Assembly (NCBI GenBank): GCA_046350055.1
Contig: JAXMBC010000001.1
Span: forward strand, 992,001-1,056,000
Length of the DNA: 64,000 nucleotides
Direction of reading: 5' to 3'
Origin: JAEUIE01 sp046350055
GTDB taxonomy: Bacteria; Planctomycetota; Planctomycetia; Gemmatales; HRBIN36
How positions within the stretch are numbered: the first letter of the stretch is position 1; the number at the start of each line of letters is the position of its first letter. Shown one piece after another: positions 1 through 7,906 of this stretch. The translations under genes were made by a program, and so were the position numbers. Below the pieces are notes generated by a model. That model was not told the origin of the DNA, searched no databases, and saw nothing but the letters and a program-made list of their open reading frames with translations.

Positions 1-173
1 CACGGGGAGAAGTTCGTTCTCTAACTATTACTGTCTGGATCAAGTCCCGTGCATTTGTGTCTACGCCCTATGTTTTCCTCCCTGGCTGTGATAAGATTTT
101 ATTACACTCCCACCAGCAACGTGGTGCTCTTTTGTCAGCTCCATGTTAGTCAGTCAGTCCCCTGGTAGTTCCC

Positions 174-2711
174 ATGCGTAGCCTTGCATCGTGCATCACG
201 ATTTGCCTCGTCGTCCTCTCCCTGCTCGCGCAGGAACCACCGAAGCCGACCAAGGCCCAGTTCGATCACTTCGAGCAGCAGGTGCTCCCGATCCTGAAAG
301 CCAGTTGCTTCAAGTGCCACGGCGGCGAAGGCAAGCCCAAGGCTGGCCTCTCTCTCATCACCCGCGAAGGCATTCTCGAAGGGGGCGACACCGAACCCGC
401 GGTCAACCTGAAGGATCCGGCCAAGAGCCTGCTTCTGAAGGCCATCAACCACGACGGCCTGCAGATGCCACCTACCGGCAAACTCACTCCCGCCAAGATC
501 GCCACCATTACTGAATGGGTCAAGGCAGGCATCCCCTGGCCCAGCCACATCAAAATTGAAGTGAAGGAACACCATACCGAAGGTGGTAAGGTAACGGCGG
601 AGTCGAAGAATTACTGGGCCTACAAGCCGGTAAGCAATCCACCAGTGCCTGCCGTGAAGAATGCAGGCTGGGTGAAGACACCCATTGATGCCTTCATCCT
701 GGCTCGACTGGAAGCGAAGAACCTCTCGCCCAGTCCTGTTGCCAGTAAGCTGCATCTCATTCGCCGGGCCTACTACGATCTCATCGGCCTGCCTCCCACC
801 CCCGAGGAGATCGACGCATTCGAAAAGGACAGCGACCCCGCTGCCTACGAAAAGCTGATCGACCAATTGCTTGCTTCGCCCCACTTTGGCGAGAAATGGG
901 CCCGCCACTGGCTCGATGTCGTCCGCTTTGCCGAGACCAATGGCTATGAACGGGATGGTCCCAAGCCCTATGCCTGGCGATTCCGCGACTACGTCATCAA
1001 GAGCTTCAATGATGACAAGCCCTACGACCAGTTTGTCCGCGAACAACTCGCCGGCGATGAGATTCCCGGCGCTGGTGCTGACGCCATCATTGCCACTGGC
1101 TTCTATCGCCTGGGGCTGTGGGACGATGAACCCGCTGATCCCAAGCAGGCCCGCTTCGACGAGATGGACGACATCGTCGCCACCACTTCCCAGGCGTTCC
1201 TGGGCATGACCATGAACTGTGCCCGCTGCCACGAACACAAGATTGATCCGATCCCCCAGGCTGACTACTACAAGATGCTCGCCTTCTTTGCCGACATCGA
1301 ACGCTTCAGCCTCGACCGCAACGTCCGTTCACCGTACAACCTCACCGACATTTCCTCGCCCGAAAAACGCAAGGTCTACGAAGCGGAGTTTAATCAGCGT
1401 CAGCAGAAGATGAACGAACTCCAGGCCGACATGGTGAAGCTGGAGGATCAGATCATCAAGCGCATGCCGGCGGAGGAACAACGTGCCAGCGAAGGGCTGG
1501 ACCGTCCTCAAGTCGTTGCCAAGATCAACAAGTTCTGGAAGGAAGAGGAGCAGCAGAAGTACACCGAACTGAAGAAGGAGTACGAGAAGCTCAAACGCAA
1601 GCCCGAACCACAGCGTGATCTCGCCCTCTCGGTCAACAAGTGCAAGGTGAATCCGCCACAGACCTATGTCATGCTGCGTGGTTCACCGCATTCCCCGGGT
1701 GCCAAGGTCAGCCCTGCCTTCCCCAGCGTGCTTACCGACAAGGCACCCGAACTGAAGGCTCCTGACAAGGATGCCAGGAGCAGCGGACGACGCACCGTCC
1801 TCGCTAACTGGATCGCTTCCAGGGAGAACCCCCTCACTGCCCGTGTCATCGTCAACCGCCTCTGGCAACACCACCTCGGCAAAGGCATCGTCGCCAGCTC
1901 CAACGACTTCGGCAAGTTCGGCTCCCTGCCAACCCACCCCGAACTGCTCGACTGGCTCGCTACCGACTTCATGAACAACGGCTGGAAGATGAAGCGCCTG
2001 CACAAGCTCATCATGATGTCCAATGTTTATCAGCAAGCCAGCATTCTCCCCTCTCCCCCCCGGGGAGAGGGGTCGGGGGTGAGGGGTTCTTCTGGTGGAG
2101 CGTCAGCGACCACGATTGACCCTGAAAACAACCTGTACTGGCGAGCCAACCCCCGCCGCCTCACCGCCGAGGAAGTCCGCGACACCATTCTCTACGTCAA
2201 TGGTTCGCTCAACCTCCAAGCCGGCGGCCCCAGTGTCTACCCCGTCATCCCCAGGGAAGTACTCGCAGGCCAATCGGTTCCCGGCGATGGCTGGGGCAAG
2301 TCGAGCCCCGAAGATGCCGCCCGGCGAAGCATCTACGTCTACGTGAAGCGTTCATTGCAGGTGCCCATTCTCGTCAGCCACGACCAGGCTGATCCCGACA
2401 GCACTTGCCCGGTACGCTACACCACCACCGTGCCCACCCAGGCACTGGGCATGCTCAACAGTGACTTCACTAATGACATGGCGAACAAGCTCGCCCAGCG
2501 TGTCGAAAAGGACAAGCCCCGCGACGTAAAGGCCCAGATCGCAAGGGCCATCCGCCTCACTACCGGCCGCATTCCCAGCGACGCCGAGGTGCAGAAAGAC
2601 TACGACCTCTACGAACGCTTCCAGAGCAAGCACAACATGAAACCCGATCAGGCCCTGAAGCAGGTGATGCTGATGCTGCTGAATGCGAACGAGATGGTGT
2701 ATCTCGACTAA
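174..2711 (+). CDS. PSCyt1/DUF1549/DUF1553 domain protein (planctomycete cytochrome-like)
   Basis: 845 aa. An N-terminal signal segment (about residues 1-20) is followed by a haem-type CxxCH motif (CFKCH, residues 45-49) in a PSCyt1-like domain, then a DUF1549 region with a second CxxCH (CARCH) near residue 348, and a C-terminal DUF1553 region ending in a conserved NANEMVYLD-like tail. Such proteins are abundant in planctomycetes and are almost always paired with a DUF1501 gene, as here (start 36 bases downstream). They are exported; the haem and any enzymatic role are family-level inference. A family A repeat is inserted in frame around residues 626-637, in the loop between the QQAS and DPENN segments. 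The ATG at 174 is chosen because it gives a complete signal peptide. Confidence 0.9.
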   Translation: MRSLASCITICLVVLSLLAQEPPKPTKAQFDHFEQQVLPILKASCFKCHGGEGKPKAGLSLITREGILEGGDTEPAVNLKDPAKSLLLKAINHDGLQMPPTGKLTPAKIATITEWVKAGIPWPSHIKIEVKEHHTEGGKVTAESKNYWAYKPVSNPPVPAVKNAGWVKTPIDAFILARLEAKNLSPSPVASKLHLIRRAYYDLIGLPPTPEEIDAFEKDSDPAAYEKLIDQLLASPHFGEKWARHWLDVVRFAETNGYERDGPKPYAWRFRDYVIKSFNDDKPYDQFVREQLAGDEIPGAGADAIIATGFYRLGLWDDEPADPKQARFDEMDDIVATTSQAFLGMTMNCARCHEHKIDPIPQADYYKMLAFFADIERFSLDRNVRSPYNLTDISSPEKRKVYEAEFNQRQQKMNELQADMVKLEDQIIKRMPAEEQRASEGLDRPQVVAKINKFWKEEEQQKYTELKKEYEKLKRKPEPQRDLALSVNKCKVNPPQTYVMLRGSPHSPGAKVSPAFPSVLTDKAPELKAPDKDARSSGRRTVLANWIASRENPLTARVIVNRLWQHHLGKGIVASSNDFGKFGSLPTHPELLDWLATDFMNNGWKMKRLHKLIMMSNVYQQASILPSPPRGEGSGVRGSSGGASATTIDPENNLYWRANPRRLTAEEVRDTILYVNGSLNLQAGGPSVYPVIPREVLAGQSVPGDGWGKSSPEDAARRSIYVYVKRSLQVPILVSHDQADPDSTCPVRYTTTVPTQALGMLNSDFTNDMANKLAQRVEKDKPRDVKAQIARAIRLTTGRIPSDAEVQKDYDLYERFQSKHNMKPDQALKQVMLMLLNANEMVYLD
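2048..2086 (+). repeat. Family A hairpin/G-tract repeat, copy 1 (inside a gene)
   Basis: A C-rich arm pairs with a G-rich arm (CCCCTCTCC / GGGGAGAGG), and further G-tracts follow, giving four G-runs on the plus strand. It lies inside the DUF1553 region and is translated in frame as roughly PSPPRGEGSGVRG. The same unit recurs at 47305, 51858, 54812, 60019 and 62284. Confidence 0.9.
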
Positions 2712-2747
2712 CCGTATAATGCCTTTGCACTCATAGGGAATCATCCC

Positions 2748-4208
2748 ATGTCCCAATTCTGCCGCCGTACTCGTCGTGAAGCTCTCTGGGAATCGGGCTG
2801 TGGCTTCGGCGCTGTCGCCCTCACCAGCCTCCTCTCCGGCGATGGCTTCTTCAACAAGCTCCACGCCAGCGACCAGACCAAGCAGCCGCCTGGTCAGTTC
2901 ATCAACCCCCTTGCCCCCAAGGCTCCCATGATGCCTGCCAAGGCCAAGGCGGTCATCTTCCTCTTCATGTATGGCGGACCGAGCCAAGTAGATACCTTCG
3001 ACTACAAACCCAAGCTCTATCCGCTCGACGGCAAGACCATCCCCGTCAAGACCTTCGGCCGTGGCGGGCACAAGAATGAAGGCCGCGTCGTCGGCCCCAA
3101 GTGGAAGTTCAAGCAGTACGGCCAGTGTGGCAAGTACGTCAGCGACCTCTTCCCCCATCTCGGCCAGCATGTAGACGACATCGCCTTTATCCACTCGATG
3201 TATGCCGAGTCGCCCATCCACGGCTCCGCCCTGCTGATGATGAACTCAGGCCGCCTGCTTTCCGGGCACCCTTCTCTCGGCTCCTGGGTCAATTACGGCC
3301 TGGGTAGTATGAACGAAAACCTGCCCGGCTTCGTCGTCATGCTTGATAACAAAGGCGGCCCCATCTCCGGCCCACGCAACTGGGCCTCCGGCTACATGCC
3401 CGCCAGCTACCAGGGCACCATCCTTCGCGCCAGCAAGACGCCCATCTTCAACCTCGACATGCCCCCTGGCATGACTCGTACCGCCCAGCGTGATCTGCTC
3501 GACCGCCTGCGTGAAAAGAACCAGCAGCACCAGCTCGGCCGCGAGCAGAACAGCGAACTCGCTGCCCGCATCGCCAGCTATGAACTCGCCTACAACATGC
3601 AGCAGCACGCTCCCGAAGCGGTGGACTTCAGCAAGGAAACCGACGAGACCAAAGCCCTCTACGGCATCGATGGCACCCGCACCGAAGATTTCGGCCGCAA
3701 GTGTCTGCTTGCCCGCCGTCTCGTCGAACGGGGCGTCCGTTTTATCCAGATCTACTCCGGCGGCGCCCACAACGACGACAACTGGGACGCCCACACCGAC
3801 ATCGTCAAGAACCACACCAAGCACTGTGGCGACACCGATAAACCCATCGCCGGCCTGTTGGCTGACCTGAAACGTCGCGGCTTGCTCGATAGCACACTCA
3901 TCGTCTGGGGTGGCGAGTTCGGCCGCCAGCCCACCGCCGAATACGCCCAGGGCACCGGCCGCGATCACAACTCCTACGGCTTCACCATGTGGATGGCTGG
4001 CGGCGGCATCAAGGGTGGCGTCAGCGTCGGCGAGACCGATGAGCTAGGCTCCAACGCCGTCCGCGACCGCTTCCACGTCAAGCACCTTCATGCGACGGTG
4101 CTCCACCAGATGGGCCTCGATCCCAACAAGCTGAGCTACTTCTACGGCGGCCTGGACCAGAAGCTGGTGGGGGTGGAAGGGGCTGAGCCGATAGGGCAGG
4201 TGATTTAG
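2748..4208 (+). CDS. DUF1501 family protein (sulfatase-like fold)
   Basis: 486 aa. The N-terminus has arginine pairs (CRRTRREAL) followed by a hydrophobic stretch, consistent with Tat export. Family motifs include FLFMYGGPSQVDTFDYKP near residue 70 and VWGGEFGRQP near residue 390. DUF1501 proteins are related to alkaline phosphatase/sulfatase folds, but their substrates are not established. The gene directly follows the PSCyt1/DUF1549/DUF1553 gene, the standard planctomycete pairing, and is probably co-transcribed with it. Its last 30 codons reappear, diverged, at 5043-5135 on the far side of the toxin-antitoxin cassette. Confidence 0.9.
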   Translation: MSQFCRRTRREALWESGCGFGAVALTSLLSGDGFFNKLHASDQTKQPPGQFINPLAPKAPMMPAKAKAVIFLFMYGGPSQVDTFDYKPKLYPLDGKTIPVKTFGRGGHKNEGRVVGPKWKFKQYGQCGKYVSDLFPHLGQHVDDIAFIHSMYAESPIHGSALLMMNSGRLLSGHPSLGSWVNYGLGSMNENLPGFVVMLDNKGGPISGPRNWASGYMPASYQGTILRASKTPIFNLDMPPGMTRTAQRDLLDRLREKNQQHQLGREQNSELAARIASYELAYNMQQHAPEAVDFSKETDETKALYGIDGTRTEDFGRKCLLARRLVERGVRFIQIYSGGAHNDDNWDAHTDIVKNHTKHCGDTDKPIAGLLADLKRRGLLDSTLIVWGGEFGRQPTAEYAQGTGRDHNSYGFTMWMAGGGIKGGVSVGETDELGSNAVRDRFHVKHLHATVLHQMGLDPNKLSYFYGGLDQKLVGVEGAEPIGQVI

Positions 4209-4233
4209 AGTCCAGGGCAAGCATTAATATTGA

Positions 4234-4262
4234 ATGGTATACCATAATACGGTATACTATTA
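4234..4262 (+). promoter_or_regulatory. Palindromic operator candidate of the toxin-antitoxin operon
   Basis: The perfect 12-base palindrome ATGGTATACCAT (4234-4245) is followed by a related half-site ACGGTATACT (4249-4258). Both share GGTATAC and lie just before the toxin start. Type II antitoxins usually bind such repeats to repress their own operon; binding here is inferred. Confidence 0.55.
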
Positions 4263-4284
4263 ACAATCATGAGTGGAGCAGTGG

Positions 4285-4608
4285 ATGTATGAGTTCGTCA
4301 TGCTTCCAGGCTTCACCAAAGCCTGGCGTAAACTGAAGATAGGGAAACCTGCATTTGAACTCCTGCTGACTGACTTGACAGACGATGCTGAAGCAGGAGA
4401 TGTCATCCCTGGTAGTGATGGACTTCGCAAACTTCGGATCAAGTTACCCGGCAGAGGAAAGCGAGGTGGAGGCCGTGTTATCTATGCCTTATACAGGCGG
4501 CGAACTCGAATCCTGCTTGCTGCCGTCTATTCCAAATCGGAGCGTGAGGATTTGAGCCAGGACGAACTGGACACTCTGCGACAGGCATTACGCGAACTGG
4601 ATGGCTAG
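4285..4608 (+). CDS. RelE/HigB-type toxin of a type II toxin-antitoxin pair
   Basis: 107 aa from the ATG at 4285, which has GGAG 6 bases upstream; a GTG at 4273 in the same frame is an alternative. The small basic protein has the RelE/ParE-superfamily layout: an N-terminal helical FTKAWRKLK segment, LRKLRIKLPGRGKRGGGRVIYALYR in the core, and a C-terminal YSKSEREDLSQDEL segment typical of HigB/RelE-like toxins. Family members cleave mRNA on the ribosome; this activity is inferred. The toxin precedes the antitoxin by 11 bases, the HigBA order. The cassette looks inserted behind the DUF1501 gene. Confidence 0.8.
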   Translation: MYEFVMLPGFTKAWRKLKIGKPAFELLLTDLTDDAEAGDVIPGSDGLRKLRIKLPGRGKRGGGRVIYALYRRRTRILLAAVYSKSEREDLSQDELDTLRQALRELDG

Positions 4609-4619
4609 GAACCTGACAC

Positions 4620-5042
4620 ATGGCTGCATCAATGACCAAAGCCCGGAAGCCTTCAGTCTATAGAGAGGTTCTTCGTGATTTGCGCAGTTTGAAACGAAAG
4701 ATGGAACAGGGGGAACCGATCGTGGTTCACCGTGTTTCCAAGGAAGATGGCCGACTGGTCATTCGAAAGCAACGCATGCCTGCCAGCGAATTCTTTGGCA
4801 GAAGCCAGTCATCGGAGCACATCTCGCCCATGTCTGGCAAAGAAGTGAAACAGTTGCGTGATGACCTCGCCCTCAGTCAAGCTGCATTCGCCCGCTGGCT
4901 GGCTGCCAGTCCAGGTACCGTCAGGCAATGGGAGCAAAAAACCGGTGTCAAAGCCGGCCCAACGCTACGCCTCCTGCAGGTACTGCGCAGTGATACGAAA
5001 ACCTGGCGTAAGCGAATTCATGGAGAGTTAGAGGGGGTGTAG
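4620..5042 (+). CDS. HigA-like XRE-family antitoxin
   Basis: 140 aa. The C-terminal half holds a Cro/C1-type helix-turn-helix (LRDDLALSQAAFARWL followed by SPGTVRQWEQ, about residues 80-110), as in HigA/MqsA-like antitoxins that neutralise a RelE-type toxin and repress the operon. The N-terminal half (residues 1-70) is basic and probably binds the toxin. AGGA lies about 8 bases before the ATG. It belongs with the upstream toxin and with the palindrome at 4234. Its stop codon abuts the duplicated DUF1501 tail with no spacer. Confidence 0.8.
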   Translation: MAASMTKARKPSVYREVLRDLRSLKRKMEQGEPIVVHRVSKEDGRLVIRKQRMPASEFFGRSQSSEHISPMSGKEVKQLRDDLALSQAAFARWLAASPGTVRQWEQKTGVKAGPTLRLLQVLRSDTKTWRKRIHGELEGV

Positions 5043-5135
5043 CTTGATCCGAACAAACTGAGCTACTTCTACGGCGGCCTGGACCAGAAGTTCGTGGGGG
5101 TCGAAGGCGCAGAACCGATTGGGCAGGTGATCTGA
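5043..5135 (+). pseudogene. Duplicated 3' end of a DUF1501 gene (30 codons plus stop)
   Basis: Translation from 5043 gives LDPNKLSYFYGGLDQ continuing to EPIGQVI and a stop, matching the last 30 residues of the DUF1501 gene at 4116-4208 in all but one residue (F for L). About 14 of 93 bases differ, nearly all at third codon positions, and the stop is TGA instead of TAG. The synonymous pattern says the two copies diverged under protein selection before becoming neighbours. It has no start codon of its own. Confidence 0.85.
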
Positions 5136-5351
5136 GGACACACCTCCTCACTCACGATAACCCGTGGCAAGGGTCAGCGACCGCAATACCTTCACGCAAC
5201 ATGCAACACCCTCGTTGCCGCTGCCCCCTGCTGGGTTTGCAATTTGATCATCTGTCTGTAGGGGGCATCGGCTCATGCCACTACCGCGCAACGACAGAGT
5301 ACTTCTTAGCCGATGACACCTGCACAACTCCGCGGTTGCATCTCAACTCTC

Positions 5352-6482
5352 CTATCGCTTCACCACCCGCACCCCCAGCTTGTTGAACGGCAGGCTCACG
5401 AACACGCGGCGGTCGTCTAGCACCTTGACGCCATGCTGGCTTTCTGACTTGATCATGTCGATCACCTTGCCATCCGCACGATTCACCACAAACTGCTGGT
5501 TCACCAGAAATGCCTGCTGATCTGGAAACCACTGCAGCGGCTCGGTGCCGGAGAGAAGCAGCCCTCCGCGGTTCCCTCGTTCCATCGCTACCTGCGTCAC
5601 CCGCTTCCCGGTGGTGAAATCCCATACCACGAGAGTCGCGTTGGTACTTCCGGCATTCACCCTGTCCGGCAACTGCACTATCGCTGCCAGTTCCTTGCCG
5701 TCCGGCGAGAAGTTCACCGCCTGGAACCTCACCCCGGGCGGTGTCGGACGGTTGCTGGCCCAGAGGTCGCGCAGCTTCCTGCCTGCTGTCAGATCATACA
5801 GCCCGAGATGATTCGGCCCGATAGCCTGAGTGTCTCCTTCCGGAATAGCGAGCAGCCTGCCACCGGGCCTGACGCTCAACTGGCCGGCACTGGTTTCCAG
5901 ATTCTCCGGCAACTTGAAACGTCGCAATTCCTTGCCGGTGGAAACTTCCCACACCGTCGCCTGCTCCCTGCCCGTATCGGTGCATACAGCCAGCAGTCGG
6001 TCAGGCTGCGTAAAGTACAGAACCAGGCTGGATGCCTGTACGGGAAGCAACCGCTGCACCTTAGCCGCCTTCACGTCGATGATGCGGATGCCCTGGCTGG
6101 TCGCATGGTGTTGCGCCAGCAGTTGACCATCAGCACGCAGGGCCAGGCGGTCGGTGATAAACGTCGGACTGTTCGACATAGCCAGATTGCGAAGGATGCC
6201 AACCGGCTTGCCTGTCAGCAGATCGAGGACCATGGTGTTATCGCGAACATCGTTATTGTTCTGCTTGTAGCTGGTCATCAGAAACGACGACGCCCCGGGG
6301 CCATACAGAACCAGCGTGGGATGCACCCCGCTCAATTCGCGGTAAGGCAACGTCTCAGGGTAAGCAGTCTTGCCCGGTGCCGGATCGTAGGCAATCTTCT
6401 CGTCATCATCGTCACGTGCAACTAGTACCGATGCCAGTGTGACGGAGATAAGAAACAAGAAGTAACGCAAGGATAGAATCAT
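5352..6482 (-). CDS. Secreted WD40-like beta-propeller protein, function unknown
   Basis: 376 aa from the ATG at 6482, preceded by GGAG; in-frame ATGs at 6512 and 6575 would add up to 31 residues but spoil the signal peptide. An N-terminal hydrophobic segment (MILSLRYFLFLISV) is followed by an acidic DDDDEK stretch and then repeats of the type ALRADGQLLA, SVRPGGRLLAI and NFSPDGKELAA, each paired with a VWEVSTGKEL-like strand. This is the layout of a WD40/YVTN-type propeller. No catalytic motif was seen. It is likely periplasmic or membrane-anchored. Function unassigned. Confidence 0.7.
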   Translation of the reverse strand: MILSLRYFLFLISVTLASVLVARDDDDEKIAYDPAPGKTAYPETLPYRELSGVHPTLVLYGPGASSFLMTSYKQNNNDVRDNTMVLDLLTGKPVGILRNLAMSNSPTFITDRLALRADGQLLAQHHATSQGIRIIDVKAAKVQRLLPVQASSLVLYFTQPDRLLAVCTDTGREQATVWEVSTGKELRRFKLPENLETSAGQLSVRPGGRLLAIPEGDTQAIGPNHLGLYDLTAGRKLRDLWASNRPTPPGVRFQAVNFSPDGKELAAIVQLPDRVNAGSTNATLVVWDFTTGKRVTQVAMERGNRGGLLLSGTEPLQWFPDQQAFLVNQQFVVNRADGKVIDMIKSESQHGVKVLDDRRVFVSLPFNKLGVRVVKR

Positions 6483-6719
6483 CACGGGCAGGCTCCGATG
6501 TTGACTACGCATACTCTTGTCGATTGCAGCCAATAGTAAACGAGAAAGGCATGGAAACGCAACAACCTCCGACAACTTGCGGGGTCGTGGTTATTGGTTT
6601 TATCAAATCCGATACGGGTCATATTGGAACTCTCACCCTTGCTTGAAGGTAGTTAGACTAGAGCGAGTAGATTCATGGCTGCCCCCCCAGCCCATCCCCC
6701 TTATGCGAGGGAGGAACAA

Positions 6720-7337
6720 ATGACTTGCAACCAGGGGAACGGCACGATTCAGGAAGACGATTTACGGAGCCGGTTGATGGACAACATGGACCTGACTGCA
6801 GCAGAAGCAACCCATGAACGCACCAGTAAACGATTGAAACTGGTGATGGGGCTGCTGATGCTGACGATGCTGGCGGCATGCGGGGGTTATTACTACGCCT
6901 GGCAGCAGGCTCGGATTGCAGCGTGGCGGCACGGCGAAAACGCGACACCGTACATGACCTTGCGTGACAGGTTCCTTGCTCATGTTGAGGCCGGCGAGCA
7001 TGACCAGGCCTATGCGTTGACATCGCAGCGATTTCGACAAGAGGTGAGTAAGGTCCGATTTGTTGAAATGGCGAAACGCCATATCGAACTGCATCAGCAA
7101 CCGGACGGACAGCACCAGGGCGAGAGTGAAGGACAATCGGGACCGCCATCAGGCGATCCCAGCGGCTTAGACCATCAATACATGGAGTTCCGTCGCCAGT
7201 ATCGTTACCGGGACGGCAAACTGATCACCATCACGCTGCAGATTCGCCGGGGTCCGGACAGCCTGCTGATACTCGAACCACCGGGATTCCAGGTTGACGT
7301 GTGGACGATTGAGGAAAAACCTGGAGAGCAGAAGTGA
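6720..7337 (+). CDS. Membrane-anchored protein of unknown function
   Basis: 205 aa from the ATG at 6720, which has GGGAGG 5 bases upstream. The in-frame ATG at 6675 is rejected because it would translate a C-rich stretch resembling the family B repeat. One membrane helix (LVMGLLMLTMLAACGGYYYAW, about residues 39-60) anchors a hydrophilic C-terminal domain of about 140 residues with a helical part (residues 75-130), a Gly/Ser/Gln-rich linker and a beta-rich end. This resembles small DUF4864/NTF2-like domains of exported proteins, but the match is not secure. Confidence 0.65.
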   Translation: MTCNQGNGTIQEDDLRSRLMDNMDLTAAEATHERTSKRLKLVMGLLMLTMLAACGGYYYAWQQARIAAWRHGENATPYMTLRDRFLAHVEAGEHDQAYALTSQRFRQEVSKVRFVEMAKRHIELHQQPDGQHQGESEGQSGPPSGDPSGLDHQYMEFRRQYRYRDGKLITITLQIRRGPDSLLILEPPGFQVDVWTIEEKPGEQK

Positions 7338-7521
7338 CTGGGGGCATCGGCCGTACTTGGGTTTTCGGGGCGACTGGATTGCACGTCCAGCACGGATGAG
7401 ATGAGTACATCACATCCGTGGCACGGCTATCATATTTGGAAATGATCCGGGCACCCGGCTGTTCTTCTCGATAAAGAATAGGTAGCGCTGGCTTCATGGA
7501 TCATCCGGGTACCGGCATCGA

Positions 7522-7839
7522 CTAGCTAGCCAATAAACATACACAGCCAATGATAACAAACAACACTGCCGTCCCCAGCCGGTACGAAAAGAGCTGACTC
7601 GTCGATATCGCCAACACGTAGGCCACGAACAGCGTGGGAAACAGGATCTGCCCCAACAGCATCGGCAAGTTGACCTCGGTTATCCCCATGGCGAAAAAGC
7701 GATAGGTGGGCACGATAAAAAACAGCAGGATTCCCGATAGAAGTCCGCACGTTTTCAAACGCCCCATGCGATCAGAAAAAGTCGGCGCCCTGGAGACGAG
7801 CGAGGTAGTGAAAGTCGGCAGCGGAGTGGTTTCGTTCAT
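7522..7839 (-). CDS. Small integral membrane protein, function unknown
   Basis: 105 aa with three hydrophobic helices (about residues 32-50, 58-78 and 84-103) and a polar N-terminus of about 28 residues. No motif was recognised. It lies between a membrane-anchored protein on the opposite strand and the downstream protease on the same strand, with 68 bases from the start to the protease stop. Called on length, composition and lack of a better frame. Confidence 0.5.
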   Translation of the reverse strand: MNETTPLPTFTTSLVSRAPTFSDRMGRLKTCGLLSGILLFFIVPTYRFFAMGITEVNLPMLLGQILFPTLFVAYVLAISTSQLFSYRLGTAVLFVIIGCVCLLAS

Positions 7840-7906
7840 GGGCTCGACTTTGATGCACTGAAGTTCCCGTAAAGTCTAGCTTATGATTGATGCTGAGGTG
7901 CACCGG

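Noticed and set aside
5136..5351. Remnant of more DUF1501 or transposase sequence after the duplicated tail
   Set aside because: No similarity to the DUF1501 gene beyond 5135 and no terminal inverted repeats were found.
7338..7521. Small gene between the membrane protein and the minus-strand membrane protein
   Set aside because: Short frames here have no ribosome site or plausible composition; only a fragment of a GTGGCAC-type repeat was noted.
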